Source: Planctomycetota bacterium
GTDB taxonomy: Bacteria > Planctomycetota > Planctomycetia > Planctomycetales > Planctomycetaceae
Length of the DNA: 64,000 nucleotides
Assembly: GCA_022600195.1 (NCBI GenBank)
Contig: JAHZKX010000058.1
Span: forward strand, 1 to 64,000
Direction: 5' to 3'
This document shows positions 44,988 to 53,442 of this stretch, piece by piece. The notes below the pieces were generated by a model. It had not been told where the DNA came from, did no database searches, and was given only the letters and a program-made list of their open reading frames with translations. Every line of letters begins with the position of its first letter. Within the stretch, counting starts at the first letter, position 1. Position numbers and translations under genes: made by a program.

Positions 44988-47894
44988 TTAATCAACAAAC
45001 ATGAATTCATTAGAAGTACAAAGCACTTGAGTATATTTTTCCCATCCACTCATGCGAGCGGGTGTCTTAATTTGATCCCGATGATGAATCAGAAAATTCT
45101 TGCCGAGATCGATTTCGTCAGCAGTTGGATTTCGCGCCAGGACACGCTGGTAAAGAGCAACAATTGCGGCATCAACACTCTTCTCATTTGCCGTTTTTTC
45201 CAGACTCAAATCTTTTACTAGAAATCCTGATTGCTCAATGAGCAAGGGGCTATTCATGGCAAACAATGCCTGCTGAGGAACCGTAGTGAAAGGTCTCTTT
45301 GCCGTACTGGATTCAACGTTGGCAAAATCGAATGTGCGAAATACGCTTGGTAAATTATTTCGATCCACAAAACTATAGACAGTACGTCTTGGGTCTGTTG
45401 GAATTTTATCAATCAAATAACTTTTGCCACCCCGTTCTTTAGATAGCTGACCCGAGACAAACAGCAACGAATCTCGCATCGCTTCAAAGCCCATTCGCTG
45501 AGGAGCGTGTTTCCAAAGCAGACGGTTATCCGAATCAATCATCAATGCCTTTGAGCTTTTCTGGGAAGACTGTCGATAAGTGGCGGATAACATAATCGAT
45601 TTCTGTAATGCCTTTACGGACCAACCCTCGTTCATAAAACGATAGGCCAGATAATCTAGTAGTTCAGGGTGAGTTGGCGGGGCGCTTCTCACACCAAAAT
45701 CACTGGGGGTTCTGACTAACCCTGCACCAAAATGGTGCATCCAGACTCGATTGACAAACACACGTGCCGTTAAAGGATTCTCGCGGGAAGTAATCGATTG
45801 AGCCAGCTCCAGTCTCCCACTTCCTTTCTGGAATGGTTTTCGATCTTCTCCAGCCAGTATTCTGAAAAATTGACGTGGGGCTATTTCACCACGCCGACCC
45901 GGATTCCCTCGCAAATGGACATGAGATGTAACTGATTTTTCCTTGTCCAAAAGTACCATCGCACGCGGAGGTGCACCTGGTGATGTAACATCCAATGTTT
46001 CAATTTTTTTCTGTAGTTGACGTATCTTATTTCTTTGCGCCCGATTGAACATCGACTGCACGACCTCATCACTGACAACAGTAGGGGATTCCGGATGATA
46101 TAAAATTTGACGCAACTCTTCCGCATTCTGATCGTTCAGCTTTTCAGGTAATTTGGTCTTGTTTTTTTTTGCATCCTCAATCGTCTTTATCCATTGCAGT
46201 TCAACTTCTTTAAAAACATTGCCATAAATTCGACACACATCATAAATCGATTGAGGCGGATGATTTTTCAAAGCATGCACGATTAATCGGTTAAATCTGG
46301 TTCCAGATGTAGTTTTCGCTTCCTGCTCTACTAACTTTTGAATTATCTCAACCGATTTTGTAGAAAATTCCCCTTTTTTGATTGGAGTCAATGCCATCCA
46401 GGGGGAAAAGACCGTGGGATATAATTTCGCTTTCCTTGTCAGGAAAGCCTGCCAGAGATCGACATACCGCCGATGGGGAGCCTCTTTTGCATATTGGGGC
46501 TTTTCATCTATTCCAGTCAGCTTATGTTTAAAAGCAATAGCCTGTAAAACTTCTGCCACTGTTAAACGGGCATTGGCTCTGAATTTCTGACCTTCGTCGT
46601 GCTTATAATCATCGATTATTTTCTGACGTTTCGACCTTTCTACTTGATACTCCTTATAAGCTTTTTCCGATTTTGGTTTTCCGATCAGAGGTAAATCTTT
46701 TTCTGCAGGCTCATAACTGCTGACGAACACGCTGTATAATGAATAATAATCTTTGCTCGGAACAGGATCAAACTTATGGTCGTGGCAGCGTGCACAGGAT
46801 GCAGTCAATCCTAACAACCCACGCGAAACAAGATCGATTCGATCATCAGTGATGTCGTGGATATTTCCGCGATAGCGTCGACCTACTGTCAGAAATCCAA
46901 GCGCAGCCAGGGAACGATCATCGCCTTTTCGATCAAGCTGGTCCGCGGCTAATTGTTCCTGAATAAACCTGTCATAAGGCAAATCTTCATTGAACGCACG
47001 AATCACATAATCACGATAGGTATAAGAGTAAGGATAGCGGCGTTCTGAGGTAAATACATAGCCTTTGGTATCTGCATAACGCGCGACATCCAACCAATGT
47101 CTCCCCCATCGTTCTCCATAGCCTGGAGAAGCCAAAAGCCGATCAATCAGTTTTTCATACGCATTGGGAGACGGATCATTCGCAAAAGCTTCTACATCCT
47201 CATAAGACGGAGGTAATCCAGTTAAGTCAACAGAAGCCCTGCGGATTAATTTTCTTCGATCAACGGGGGGCGAAAGCGACAGTTCTTTCTCTTCTAAACG
47301 TGAAATCACAAAGTAGTCTAAGGGTGAAGAGACTCGTTGTTGATTATTGATTTCAGGTAATTTCGGGTTGATCACCGGCCGAAATGCCCAGTGACTTTTT
47401 GACAGCGTCGCGTAATCATAAGATCCATTTCCCGGAATAACTTTCGGATCATTCCTAGAAATGGGCCAGGGGGTTCCCATTTTAACCCAACGGGTGAGTG
47501 CCGCAATTTCTTTGGGGGGCATTTTTCCTTCGGGAGGCATCTGGCTATCATCATCATGATATTGAATTACCTGTATCATTCTGCTTTTGAGAGGGTCTCC
47601 TGGAACAACGGCTACACCACTATCACTGCCTTTCATCATCCAGGCATGTGAATCCAGGCGTAAACTTGCCTCCTGTTTCTTGGGACCGTGACAAGCGTAA
47701 CATCGTTTGACCAGAACTGGTCGAATCTCTTTTTCAAAAAATTCCAACTGCGCAGCTGGAATTTTATTTTCTTTGGCAGCCTGAACCAGAGCAGGCATGG
47801 CACTGGCCAATAGCATCAGAATTGACAAACTGATAACACCTGAAATCAATCGTAAATTTCCTGATGGCTGAAATAGAATCTGAAGCCGTTTCAT
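44988..47894 (-). CDS. Planctomycete cytochrome c + DUF1549 + DUF1553 protein
   Basis: 968 aa. A signal peptide (residues ~13-40) is followed by a planctomycete cytochrome c domain with haem site C65-x-x-C68-H69 (RCYACHG) and DDDSQMPPEGKMPPKEIAAL, whose Met residues could be the axial ligand. DUF1549 starts near residue 175 (SPLDYFVISRLEEKELSLSP, RRASVDLTGLPPSYEDVEAF, GYGERWGRHWLDVARYADTK), and a CARCHDHKFDP motif provides a second c-type haem-like site. DUF1553 occupies the C-terminal third (RENPLTARVFVNRVWMHHFG, DFGVRSAPPTHPELLDYLA). It is an exported, probably periplasmic, haem protein of unknown substrate, hugely expanded in planctomycetes. It is upstream of its DUF1501 partner. Confidence 0.94.
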   Translation of the reverse strand: MKRLQILFQPSGNLRLISGVISLSILMLLASAMPALVQAAKENKIPAAQLEFFEKEIRPVLVKRCYACHGPKKQEASLRLDSHAWMMKGSDSGVAVVPGDPLKSRMIQVIQYHDDDSQMPPEGKMPPKEIAALTRWVKMGTPWPISRNDPKVIPGNGSYDYATLSKSHWAFRPVINPKLPEINNQQRVSSPLDYFVISRLEEKELSLSPPVDRRKLIRRASVDLTGLPPSYEDVEAFANDPSPNAYEKLIDRLLASPGYGERWGRHWLDVARYADTKGYVFTSERRYPYSYTYRDYVIRAFNEDLPYDRFIQEQLAADQLDRKGDDRSLAALGFLTVGRRYRGNIHDITDDRIDLVSRGLLGLTASCARCHDHKFDPVPSKDYYSLYSVFVSSYEPAEKDLPLIGKPKSEKAYKEYQVERSKRQKIIDDYKHDEGQKFRANARLTVAEVLQAIAFKHKLTGIDEKPQYAKEAPHRRYVDLWQAFLTRKAKLYPTVFSPWMALTPIKKGEFSTKSVEIIQKLVEQEAKTTSGTRFNRLIVHALKNHPPQSIYDVCRIYGNVFKEVELQWIKTIEDAKKNKTKLPEKLNDQNAEELRQILYHPESPTVVSDEVVQSMFNRAQRNKIRQLQKKIETLDVTSPGAPPRAMVLLDKEKSVTSHVHLRGNPGRRGEIAPRQFFRILAGEDRKPFQKGSGRLELAQSITSRENPLTARVFVNRVWMHHFGAGLVRTPSDFGVRSAPPTHPELLDYLAYRFMNEGWSVKALQKSIMLSATYRQSSQKSSKALMIDSDNRLLWKHAPQRMGFEAMRDSLLFVSGQLSKERGGKSYLIDKIPTDPRRTVYSFVDRNNLPSVFRTFDFANVESSTAKRPFTTVPQQALFAMNSPLLIEQSGFLVKDLSLEKTANEKSVDAAIVALYQRVLARNPTADEIDLGKNFLIHHRDQIKTPARMSGWEKYTQVLCTSNEFMFVD

Positions 47895-48221
47895 ATATTC
47901 AGTTCTTTCTCAACGAAACCGTGGAGGGAAAAAGCAGGAGGGATCAGGTTTGAAGATTCAGTGCGACAAACCCTCGTCATATTATTCTACTCGACAATAC
48001 ATGCAAGGGGTAGTCAATTTGCACCTAATCCTATGATCAAGCAGGCAAGCGGATTTAAAAAACCATCGCTATTCTTAATAAGGTTATGAAATTAGAGAAG
48101 TGACCATCATTTAATTACATCCCGAAATCGATTACAGTTGCTCTCTACTTACTATCGACTCAATTCGTCTCGGCTTATTTTCTTAGTCTGGTAATTTTTT
48201 CTCAGAATTTTCGAGGAACTC
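47895..48221. promoter_or_regulatory. Divergent intergenic region, 327 bp
   Basis: Lies between the start of the DUF1549/DUF1553 gene (minus) and the pterin dehydratase gene (plus), so it should hold both promoters. No ORF, RNA gene or strong hairpin seen. A GAGGA element six bases before the ATG at 48222 is the ribosome binding site for the plus-strand gene. No folate/THF riboswitch pattern was recognised. Confidence 0.5.
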
Positions 48222-48566
48222 ATGACAGAAGATCAAATTTTATCAGAGGAACAGATTCAGGAATTTCTAAACATTTTTCCAAAATGGGAACTACGTGAAG
48301 GCTGGTTGAGAAGAAAGTTTTCGACGCCCGGTTGGTCACATACTCTGATGCTAGTCAATACGATCGGCTATCTGGCTGAAGCAGGTTGGCATCACCCGGA
48401 CCTCAACGTGGGATATGCCGCTGTGACGGTCAAATTACAGACACACCGTGTGAAAGCAATTACAACCAAAGACACTGAGTTGGCTCAAAAAATTGAAGAG
48501 ACAGCAATCTGGTTACCCACTGAGCAATCATCGCTCGATGGATTCCCTAAAAATTGGATTCACTAA
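48222..48566 (+). CDS. phhB: Pterin-4a-carbinolamine dehydratase
   Basis: 114 aa, the typical length. The signature is AEAGWHHPDLNVGYAAVTVK, with the tandem HHPD motif, then LQTHRVKAITTKDTELAQKI. The enzyme dehydrates 4a-hydroxytetrahydrobiopterin and can also act as a folate-pathway enzyme. No phenylalanine hydroxylase is nearby; instead it starts a same-strand cluster with a dihydropteroate synthase-like gene and pabB/pabA, so a role in tetrahydropterin or methanopterin/folate metabolism is more likely. Confidence 0.92.
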   Translation: MTEDQILSEEQIQEFLNIFPKWELREGWLRRKFSTPGWSHTLMLVNTIGYLAEAGWHHPDLNVGYAAVTVKLQTHRVKAITTKDTELAQKIEETAIWLPTEQSSLDGFPKNWIH

Positions 48567-48605
48567 CAGCAACTGCATTTTTCAAGACTTCAGGAAAGAT
48601 GGACT

Positions 48606-50018
48606 ATGAAACAGGAACGAATCCTGTTTGTTACTGGTAAACTCGCAGAATATTCATTACGGGAAATTCTGGAAAAGCTAGCCCCACAGGTTAATTTTAC
48701 ATATGAGATTACCATCTTAAATGTTCAAGTTGCCGCATTAATGCATGTTCCACTGGTCAAACGCAGACTGAATGTTCCTGAGGGAATCGACTGGGTCATG
48801 CTTCCTGGTTTATGTAAAGGTGATCTTCAGATCCTCACGGATCACTTTGGACTTCCTTTTAAAAGAGGCCCAAAAGATCATTTTGACCTGCCGGAATATT
48901 TTGGTCAGGCAGGAAGGCCACCAAAAGATCTGTCTCAGTTTGATATTGAAATTCTGGCAGAAATTAATCACGCTCCATTTTTGTCAAACGAAGAGATTCT
49001 TCGTCAAGCAGAACATTATCGACAGAATGGTGCGGACCTGATTGACGTCGGTTGCGTTCCCGGTGAAAGCTGGAATCGAGCAGGGGATGTCGTACAGATG
49101 CTGGTAGATGCGGGGCACCGGGTTTCTATCGATAGTTTTGAACAAAAGGAAGTAGAAGCCGCTGTCAGCAGCGGGGCGGAACTCATACTTAGTTGTAATC
49201 ATTCTAACATTGACTGGGTTTCCAAACTGGGCATTGAAGTGGTCGCAATCCCGGATCTACCCAGTGATTTTGATTCCCTGCGTGCTATCGTTGACCAACT
49301 GGTTCGCTCTGATACCCCCTTCCGAATCGACCCCATCCTGGAACCAATTGGATTTGGTTTCACTGCCTCAATAGAGCGTTACTATCGCACACGTAAAGAA
49401 TTCCCTGAATTTGAAATCATGATGGGTATCGGGAATCTTACCGAACTGACAGAGGTTGACACTGCCGGAATCAATTTCGTTCTGGCTGCTCTGTGTCAGG
49501 AATTAAAAATCCACAGTATTCTGGCCACCGAAGTCATTAACTGGGCACAGAGTGCGATCCGAGAATTTGACTACGCCAGGCGTCTGGTGAAATTTTCAAT
49601 TGACAACAAAAGTCTACCAAAACACATTCATTATCAACTGGTCATGCTAAGAGATGCCCGACTCAATGAGATGGGGCAGGGTGCCTTAAATCATCTTGCA
49701 CAACAAATCCGTGATCCCAATTATCGCATCTTCGCTGAACAGGATGAATTACATGTCATGAATCGCGACGGTTACTGGAAAGGTACTGATCCATTTGAGT
49801 TATTTGACCAGTTTGAGGCGGCCAACCCGAAAGAACTGGATCCCTCGCATGCTTTTTACCTGGGATATGAAATGTGTAAAGCAATGACAGCGTTGACGTT
49901 GGGAAAGCAATATCAGCAAGATCAGCCTTTAAACTGGGGTTTCCTGTCTCAAGAAGAAATCAGTGCTCAGGAACGAAGACGGCTTCAGGGAGAAGATCCA
50001 CAATGTGGACCTCGCTAA
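48606..50018 (+). CDS. DUF6513/dihydropteroate synthase-like protein of pterin cofactor synthesis
   Basis: 470 aa. The N-terminal ~130 residues (ILFVTGKLAEYSLREILEKL...VMLPGLCKGD) are the DUF6513 extension. Residues ~135-380 have the TIM-barrel of a dihydropteroate synthase: YRQNGADLIDVGCVPGE, VDAGHRVSIDSFEQKEVEAA, ELILSCNHSNIDWV, MMGIGNLTELTEVDTAGINF and ILATEVINWAQSAIREF. The usual folP substrate loops are not exact, so it is the DHPS-related protein found in methylotrophs and planctomycetes with tetrahydromethanopterin-dependent C1 transfer (family knowledge). It should join a pterin to a pABA-derived moiety. It lies between phhB and pabB. Confidence 0.8.
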   Translation: MKQERILFVTGKLAEYSLREILEKLAPQVNFTYEITILNVQVAALMHVPLVKRRLNVPEGIDWVMLPGLCKGDLQILTDHFGLPFKRGPKDHFDLPEYFGQAGRPPKDLSQFDIEILAEINHAPFLSNEEILRQAEHYRQNGADLIDVGCVPGESWNRAGDVVQMLVDAGHRVSIDSFEQKEVEAAVSSGAELILSCNHSNIDWVSKLGIEVVAIPDLPSDFDSLRAIVDQLVRSDTPFRIDPILEPIGFGFTASIERYYRTRKEFPEFEIMMGIGNLTELTEVDTAGINFVLAALCQELKIHSILATEVINWAQSAIREFDYARRLVKFSIDNKSLPKHIHYQLVMLRDARLNEMGQGALNHLAQQIRDPNYRIFAEQDELHVMNRDGYWKGTDPFELFDQFEAANPKELDPSHAFYLGYEMCKAMTALTLGKQYQQDQPLNWGFLSQEEISAQERRRLQGEDPQCGPR

Positions 50019-50122
50019 TGTTTCCTTAAGCGAGTGTCTCTTGATATACTTATCTAAAGCGTCTTTTGTAACTCGATCTAATTTGCTAGTTTCGTGCTTC
50101 TTCTGTAAAAATCGATCAATTA

Positions 50123-51622
50123 ATGTCTGGCAACCTATCTCAGGATATATCTCATCTACGTCAACATCAGGGGAAGTATTTAGTGAATCAGCTTCCCTTA
50201 GTGGAAGAACTCTTACCTTGCCCGGAGATCGAACAGCTCTTTCTTGAATTTGCTTGCGATGATAGCCTGTTGTTATTGGAAAGTGCCCGCCAATCAACAT
50301 CAGTGGGCCGTTTTTCTTATTTGATGTGCAACCCACTGACTCGCGTTCAAATCCAAAAAGCTCAGTTTTCAGATGACCCTTTTGAATCTTTTCGCCATAT
50401 ACATGCACGCCATTTTGTAGAATCCATTCCAGGACTTCCCCCTTTTCAGGGAGGATTTGCAGGGCTTCTATCTTACGAACTGGGGCGGTGCTGGGAAAAA
50501 TTTGAGAGAGCCAGGCATGATGAATTCCGACTCCCTGATTTAGCCGTCGGATTTTATGATTGGGTCATTGCCTGGGATCATAGCCAACATCGTGCATGGC
50601 TTATCGTTCAAGGTTTTGATCAAAATCTGGAATCACAGAATCTTAATCTGGCCAACCAACGCTTGCAGTCTATTAAAACGCGCATTGAATTAATTAATTT
50701 CAAGAAACAGAACAGATTGACGGCTTTAGCGCAAAGTAATACTTCACTGAAAAACAGTCTACAACTTGATGAACTATCTCCAGCTTTTCCACTGGAGGGA
50801 AACGAAGAGATTCTCACCAATTTCAGCAAGACGCAATTTCTCAATCACGTCGAACGAATCGTCGAATATATCCACGCGGGAGATATCTTTCAGGCCAATT
50901 TTTCACAACGCTTGTTAAGTCGCTGTACAGGACACCCGGCTGAACTCTATCTTAAATTAAGATCAAAAAATGCTGCTCCTTTTGCTGGCTATTTTGGATG
51001 GGATGACTGGGCCGTTGTAAGCTCTTCCCCTGAACGATTTCTCTCTGTTTCTGATAACGAAGTGGAAACCCGACCTATTAAGGGCACGCGTCGCAGGAAA
51101 TATGTTCCAGAAGCAGATCTGTTAACACGTGATGAATTACGTGAAAGCAGCAAGGATCAGGCAGAAAATGTGATGATCGTAGATTTGTTGCGCAATGATC
51201 TTTCTCGCGTCTGTCAAGCAGGGTCAATTCGTGTGCCTCATCTGTGCGATGTCGAAACTTATGAAACCGTACAACATCTGGTCTCAGAAGTGAGAGGACA
51301 ACTTAAATCGAAACATACCGTGTGGGATTTACTTGCTGCTGCATTTCCCGGCGGTTCCATCACAGGTGCCCCCAAAGTACGGTCGCTCGAAATTATCGCA
51401 GAATTAGAACCAACAGTCCGTGGCCCTTATTGTGGCAGCCTGTTCTACGCCGGCTTGAATGGTGAATTTGACAGTAACATCTTGATTCGCACATTAACCG
51501 TGCGAAAAGGCTGGATTCAATTTCCGGTAGGAGGTGGAATTGTAGCACAAAGCAACCCTCGCCTGGAATATGAAGAAACCCTGCACAAAGCTGCGGGGAT
51601 GATTGCCGCATTACGAACATAA
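50123..51622 (+). CDS. pabB: Aminodeoxychorismate synthase component I
   Basis: 499 aa chorismate-binding enzyme. The C-terminal two thirds contain GDIFQANFSQRLLSR, the active-site segment RPIKGTRRRKYVPEADLL (the Lys in PIKGT points to PabB, not TrpE, which has PIAGT), KDQAENVMIVDLLRNDLSRV, and FPGGSITGAPKVRSLEIIAE. Together with PabA it aminates chorismate to 4-amino-4-deoxychorismate. Its stop is 24 bases before pabA. The lyase PabC is not in the window. The cluster context supports pABA for folate/methanopterin. Confidence 0.9.
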   Translation: MSGNLSQDISHLRQHQGKYLVNQLPLVEELLPCPEIEQLFLEFACDDSLLLLESARQSTSVGRFSYLMCNPLTRVQIQKAQFSDDPFESFRHIHARHFVESIPGLPPFQGGFAGLLSYELGRCWEKFERARHDEFRLPDLAVGFYDWVIAWDHSQHRAWLIVQGFDQNLESQNLNLANQRLQSIKTRIELINFKKQNRLTALAQSNTSLKNSLQLDELSPAFPLEGNEEILTNFSKTQFLNHVERIVEYIHAGDIFQANFSQRLLSRCTGHPAELYLKLRSKNAAPFAGYFGWDDWAVVSSSPERFLSVSDNEVETRPIKGTRRRKYVPEADLLTRDELRESSKDQAENVMIVDLLRNDLSRVCQAGSIRVPHLCDVETYETVQHLVSEVRGQLKSKHTVWDLLAAAFPGGSITGAPKVRSLEIIAELEPTVRGPYCGSLFYAGLNGEFDSNILIRTLTVRKGWIQFPVGGGIVAQSNPRLEYEETLHKAAGMIAALRT

Positions 51623-51646
51623 TTAATTGCTATCAGAAACGACTTC

Positions 51647-52234
51647 ATGATCCTGATCATTGATAACTATGACAGTTTTGTCTTTAATCTGGCCCGCTAT
51701 TTTGAAGAGCTTGGTCAGCAGACTCAAGTGATTAGAAATGATCAAATCACACTTAAACAAGCCGAACAGATTTCACCCGAAGCGATAGTTCTTTCACCCG
51801 GCCCCTGTACTCCCAACGAAGCAGGCGCGGGTCAAGAACTGGTTTCACACTTTGGAAAACACATCCCCATTCTGGGTGTTTGTCTGGGACATCAGACAAT
51901 TGCTGCCAGTTTTGGAGGAAAAATAATCAAAGCACCTCAACCGGTTCACGGTCAAACTTCTTTAATCTACCATCAACATTCACGTTTATTATTTCATCTG
52001 CCCAATCCTTTCCGGGCAACCCGTTACCATTCCCTGATCATTGATGAAGCAACTCTCCCGTCTGAATTGCACGTTACGGCCAGGACAGAAGACGGAATTC
52101 CGATGACAATTGAACACAAAACTGCTCCTCTTTTTGGTGTACAATTTCATCCAGAATCAATTCTCACTGAAAATGGTCTCGCATTAATTGAGAGTTTCCT
52201 TGCTTTTATTCCTGCTCACCCTTCAAAATCCTAA
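51647..52234 (+). CDS. pabA: Aminodeoxychorismate/anthranilate synthase glutamine amidotransferase
   Basis: 195 aa class I glutamine amidotransferase. It starts MILIIDNYDSFVFNLARYFE, with VLSPGPCTPNEAG, the nucleophile Cys in ILGVCLGHQTIAASFGG, PVHGQTSLIYH and the His-Glu pair in FGVQFHPESILTENG. It supplies ammonia to the PabB subunit encoded directly upstream. Such subunits are often shared with anthranilate synthase, but no trp genes are nearby, and the PabB-type partner favours pABA synthesis. Confidence 0.92.
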   Translation: MILIIDNYDSFVFNLARYFEELGQQTQVIRNDQITLKQAEQISPEAIVLSPGPCTPNEAGAGQELVSHFGKHIPILGVCLGHQTIAASFGGKIIKAPQPVHGQTSLIYHQHSRLLFHLPNPFRATRYHSLIIDEATLPSELHVTARTEDGIPMTIEHKTAPLFGVQFHPESILTENGLALIESFLAFIPAHPSKS

Positions 52235-52493
52235 ACTGCGTAAAGCGCATCTTCCAAAGTCCGATTAGTTAATCTGGTTCAAGTTTACTTCCTGAGAAAT
52301 AAACTCCCTCCGCATGATCCTGAGTTTTTATCAATTCCTCACACTCCCTTTCGATTAGTGTGTAATACTTCACAACAACCTCCCCTCATCCAACCGATAA
52401 CAAAGAAGATCTCAGAGTAAAAACCTGACTGAGATCAGCTTTACAGAACCACATTGCGTTCATGTATACAAAGTGATTAGTGGAGGATCTTTC

Positions 52494-53423
52494 ATGCTAT
52501 TAACCAATTGCAAATCAAAGAAACAGATTTTATCGATCATAACAGTCACGTTCTCTTTGATTGCTATTTCGGTTAATCAATCTTTAGCTGGTGAGTGGCT
52601 GCATGACTTTCGATCTGCACAAAAACTAGCTCAACAAAAAGACCTCCCCATTTTGCTACACTTTCACGCTTCATGGTGTGGTCCTTGCCGTCAAATGGAA
52701 CAGACGGTTTTGCAGACTCAATCCCTGACCAGTCAGTTTGGTACTCGAATTATTGCCGTGAAAATTGACAGTGATCAAAACCAACATCTGGTTGAGCGGT
52801 TCAATGTGCGTTCTCTGCCCAGTGATATTCTCTTAACACCTACAGGTACAATCATTACCCGAGCAGGTGGAAGCCAGGTCAAAAGCGAGTATTTAAGTTT
52901 TCTGGGACGAGGCGCTTCCCGTTATGAAAATGATCGGCGAGTCTATCTGGCACAAAAAAGTAAACGCGAACTCATGCAGAAACAGAAGAGTCAGCAAGAA
53001 AACCAACCTTCTGAAAAAACCGAAGAGAAATCCTATATCGCTACATCGCCGCCAAATGTCGGCCTGGAAGGATATAGCCCTATTGCACTGACGCGAGATC
53101 GGAAGTGGACGAAAGGATCTGAGGAATTCAGTTGGCCCTACCAGGGAATCACATATTTTCTGTCCAATCATACTGAGCTGGAAATATTCAAAAATGATCC
53201 TGGACGCTATGCACCACAATTGCTGGGTTGTGATCCTGTGATCCTCAACAAGCAGGATCGTGCAATTCCAGGTAACACAAAATACGGGGCTTATTACGAT
53301 CAGAATCTCTACTTGTTTGTTGATTTAGAATCGCGAGAAGCATTCAAAAAGAATCCAGACCGTTTTAGCCGCACCATGCACGTTCTTAAAATTGACCAGA
53401 TCGAGTCTACCATTTTACGGTAA
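52494..53423 (+). CDS. Secreted thioredoxin-fold protein with YHS-like C-terminus
   Basis: 309 aa from ATG 52494, which has GGAGG seven bases upstream; an earlier GTG at 52473 is rejected. A signal peptide (IITVTFSLIAISVNQSLAGE) precedes a thioredoxin domain with the active site SWCGPC (LHFHASWCGPCRQMEQTVL) and IAVKIDSDQNQHLVERFNVR. After a Gln/Lys-rich linker (~155-185) the C-terminal half has the repeated pattern VGLEGYSPIALTRDRKWTKG and YGAYYDQNLYLFVDLESREA, i.e. YHS-like modules with FKNDPGRYAPQLLGCDPV. YHS domains bind copper; a periplasmic disulfide or metal-handling role is inferred. Confidence 0.82.
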   Translation: MLLTNCKSKKQILSIITVTFSLIAISVNQSLAGEWLHDFRSAQKLAQQKDLPILLHFHASWCGPCRQMEQTVLQTQSLTSQFGTRIIAVKIDSDQNQHLVERFNVRSLPSDILLTPTGTIITRAGGSQVKSEYLSFLGRGASRYENDRRVYLAQKSKRELMQKQKSQQENQPSEKTEEKSYIATSPPNVGLEGYSPIALTRDRKWTKGSEEFSWPYQGITYFLSNHTELEIFKNDPGRYAPQLLGCDPVILNKQDRAIPGNTKYGAYYDQNLYLFVDLESREAFKKNPDRFSRTMHVLKIDQIESTILR

Positions 53424-53442
53424 ACAACAATCGAAGAGTGGT

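Noticed and set aside
50011..50036. CTCGCT/AGCGAG inverted repeat after the DHPS-like gene
   Set aside because: Six-bp stem with a ten-base loop and no T tract; not convincing as a terminator.
52270..52310. Possible tRNA T-arm (GGTTCAAGTTTA)
   Set aside because: No matching acceptor stem, D-arm or anticodon arm could be found around it.
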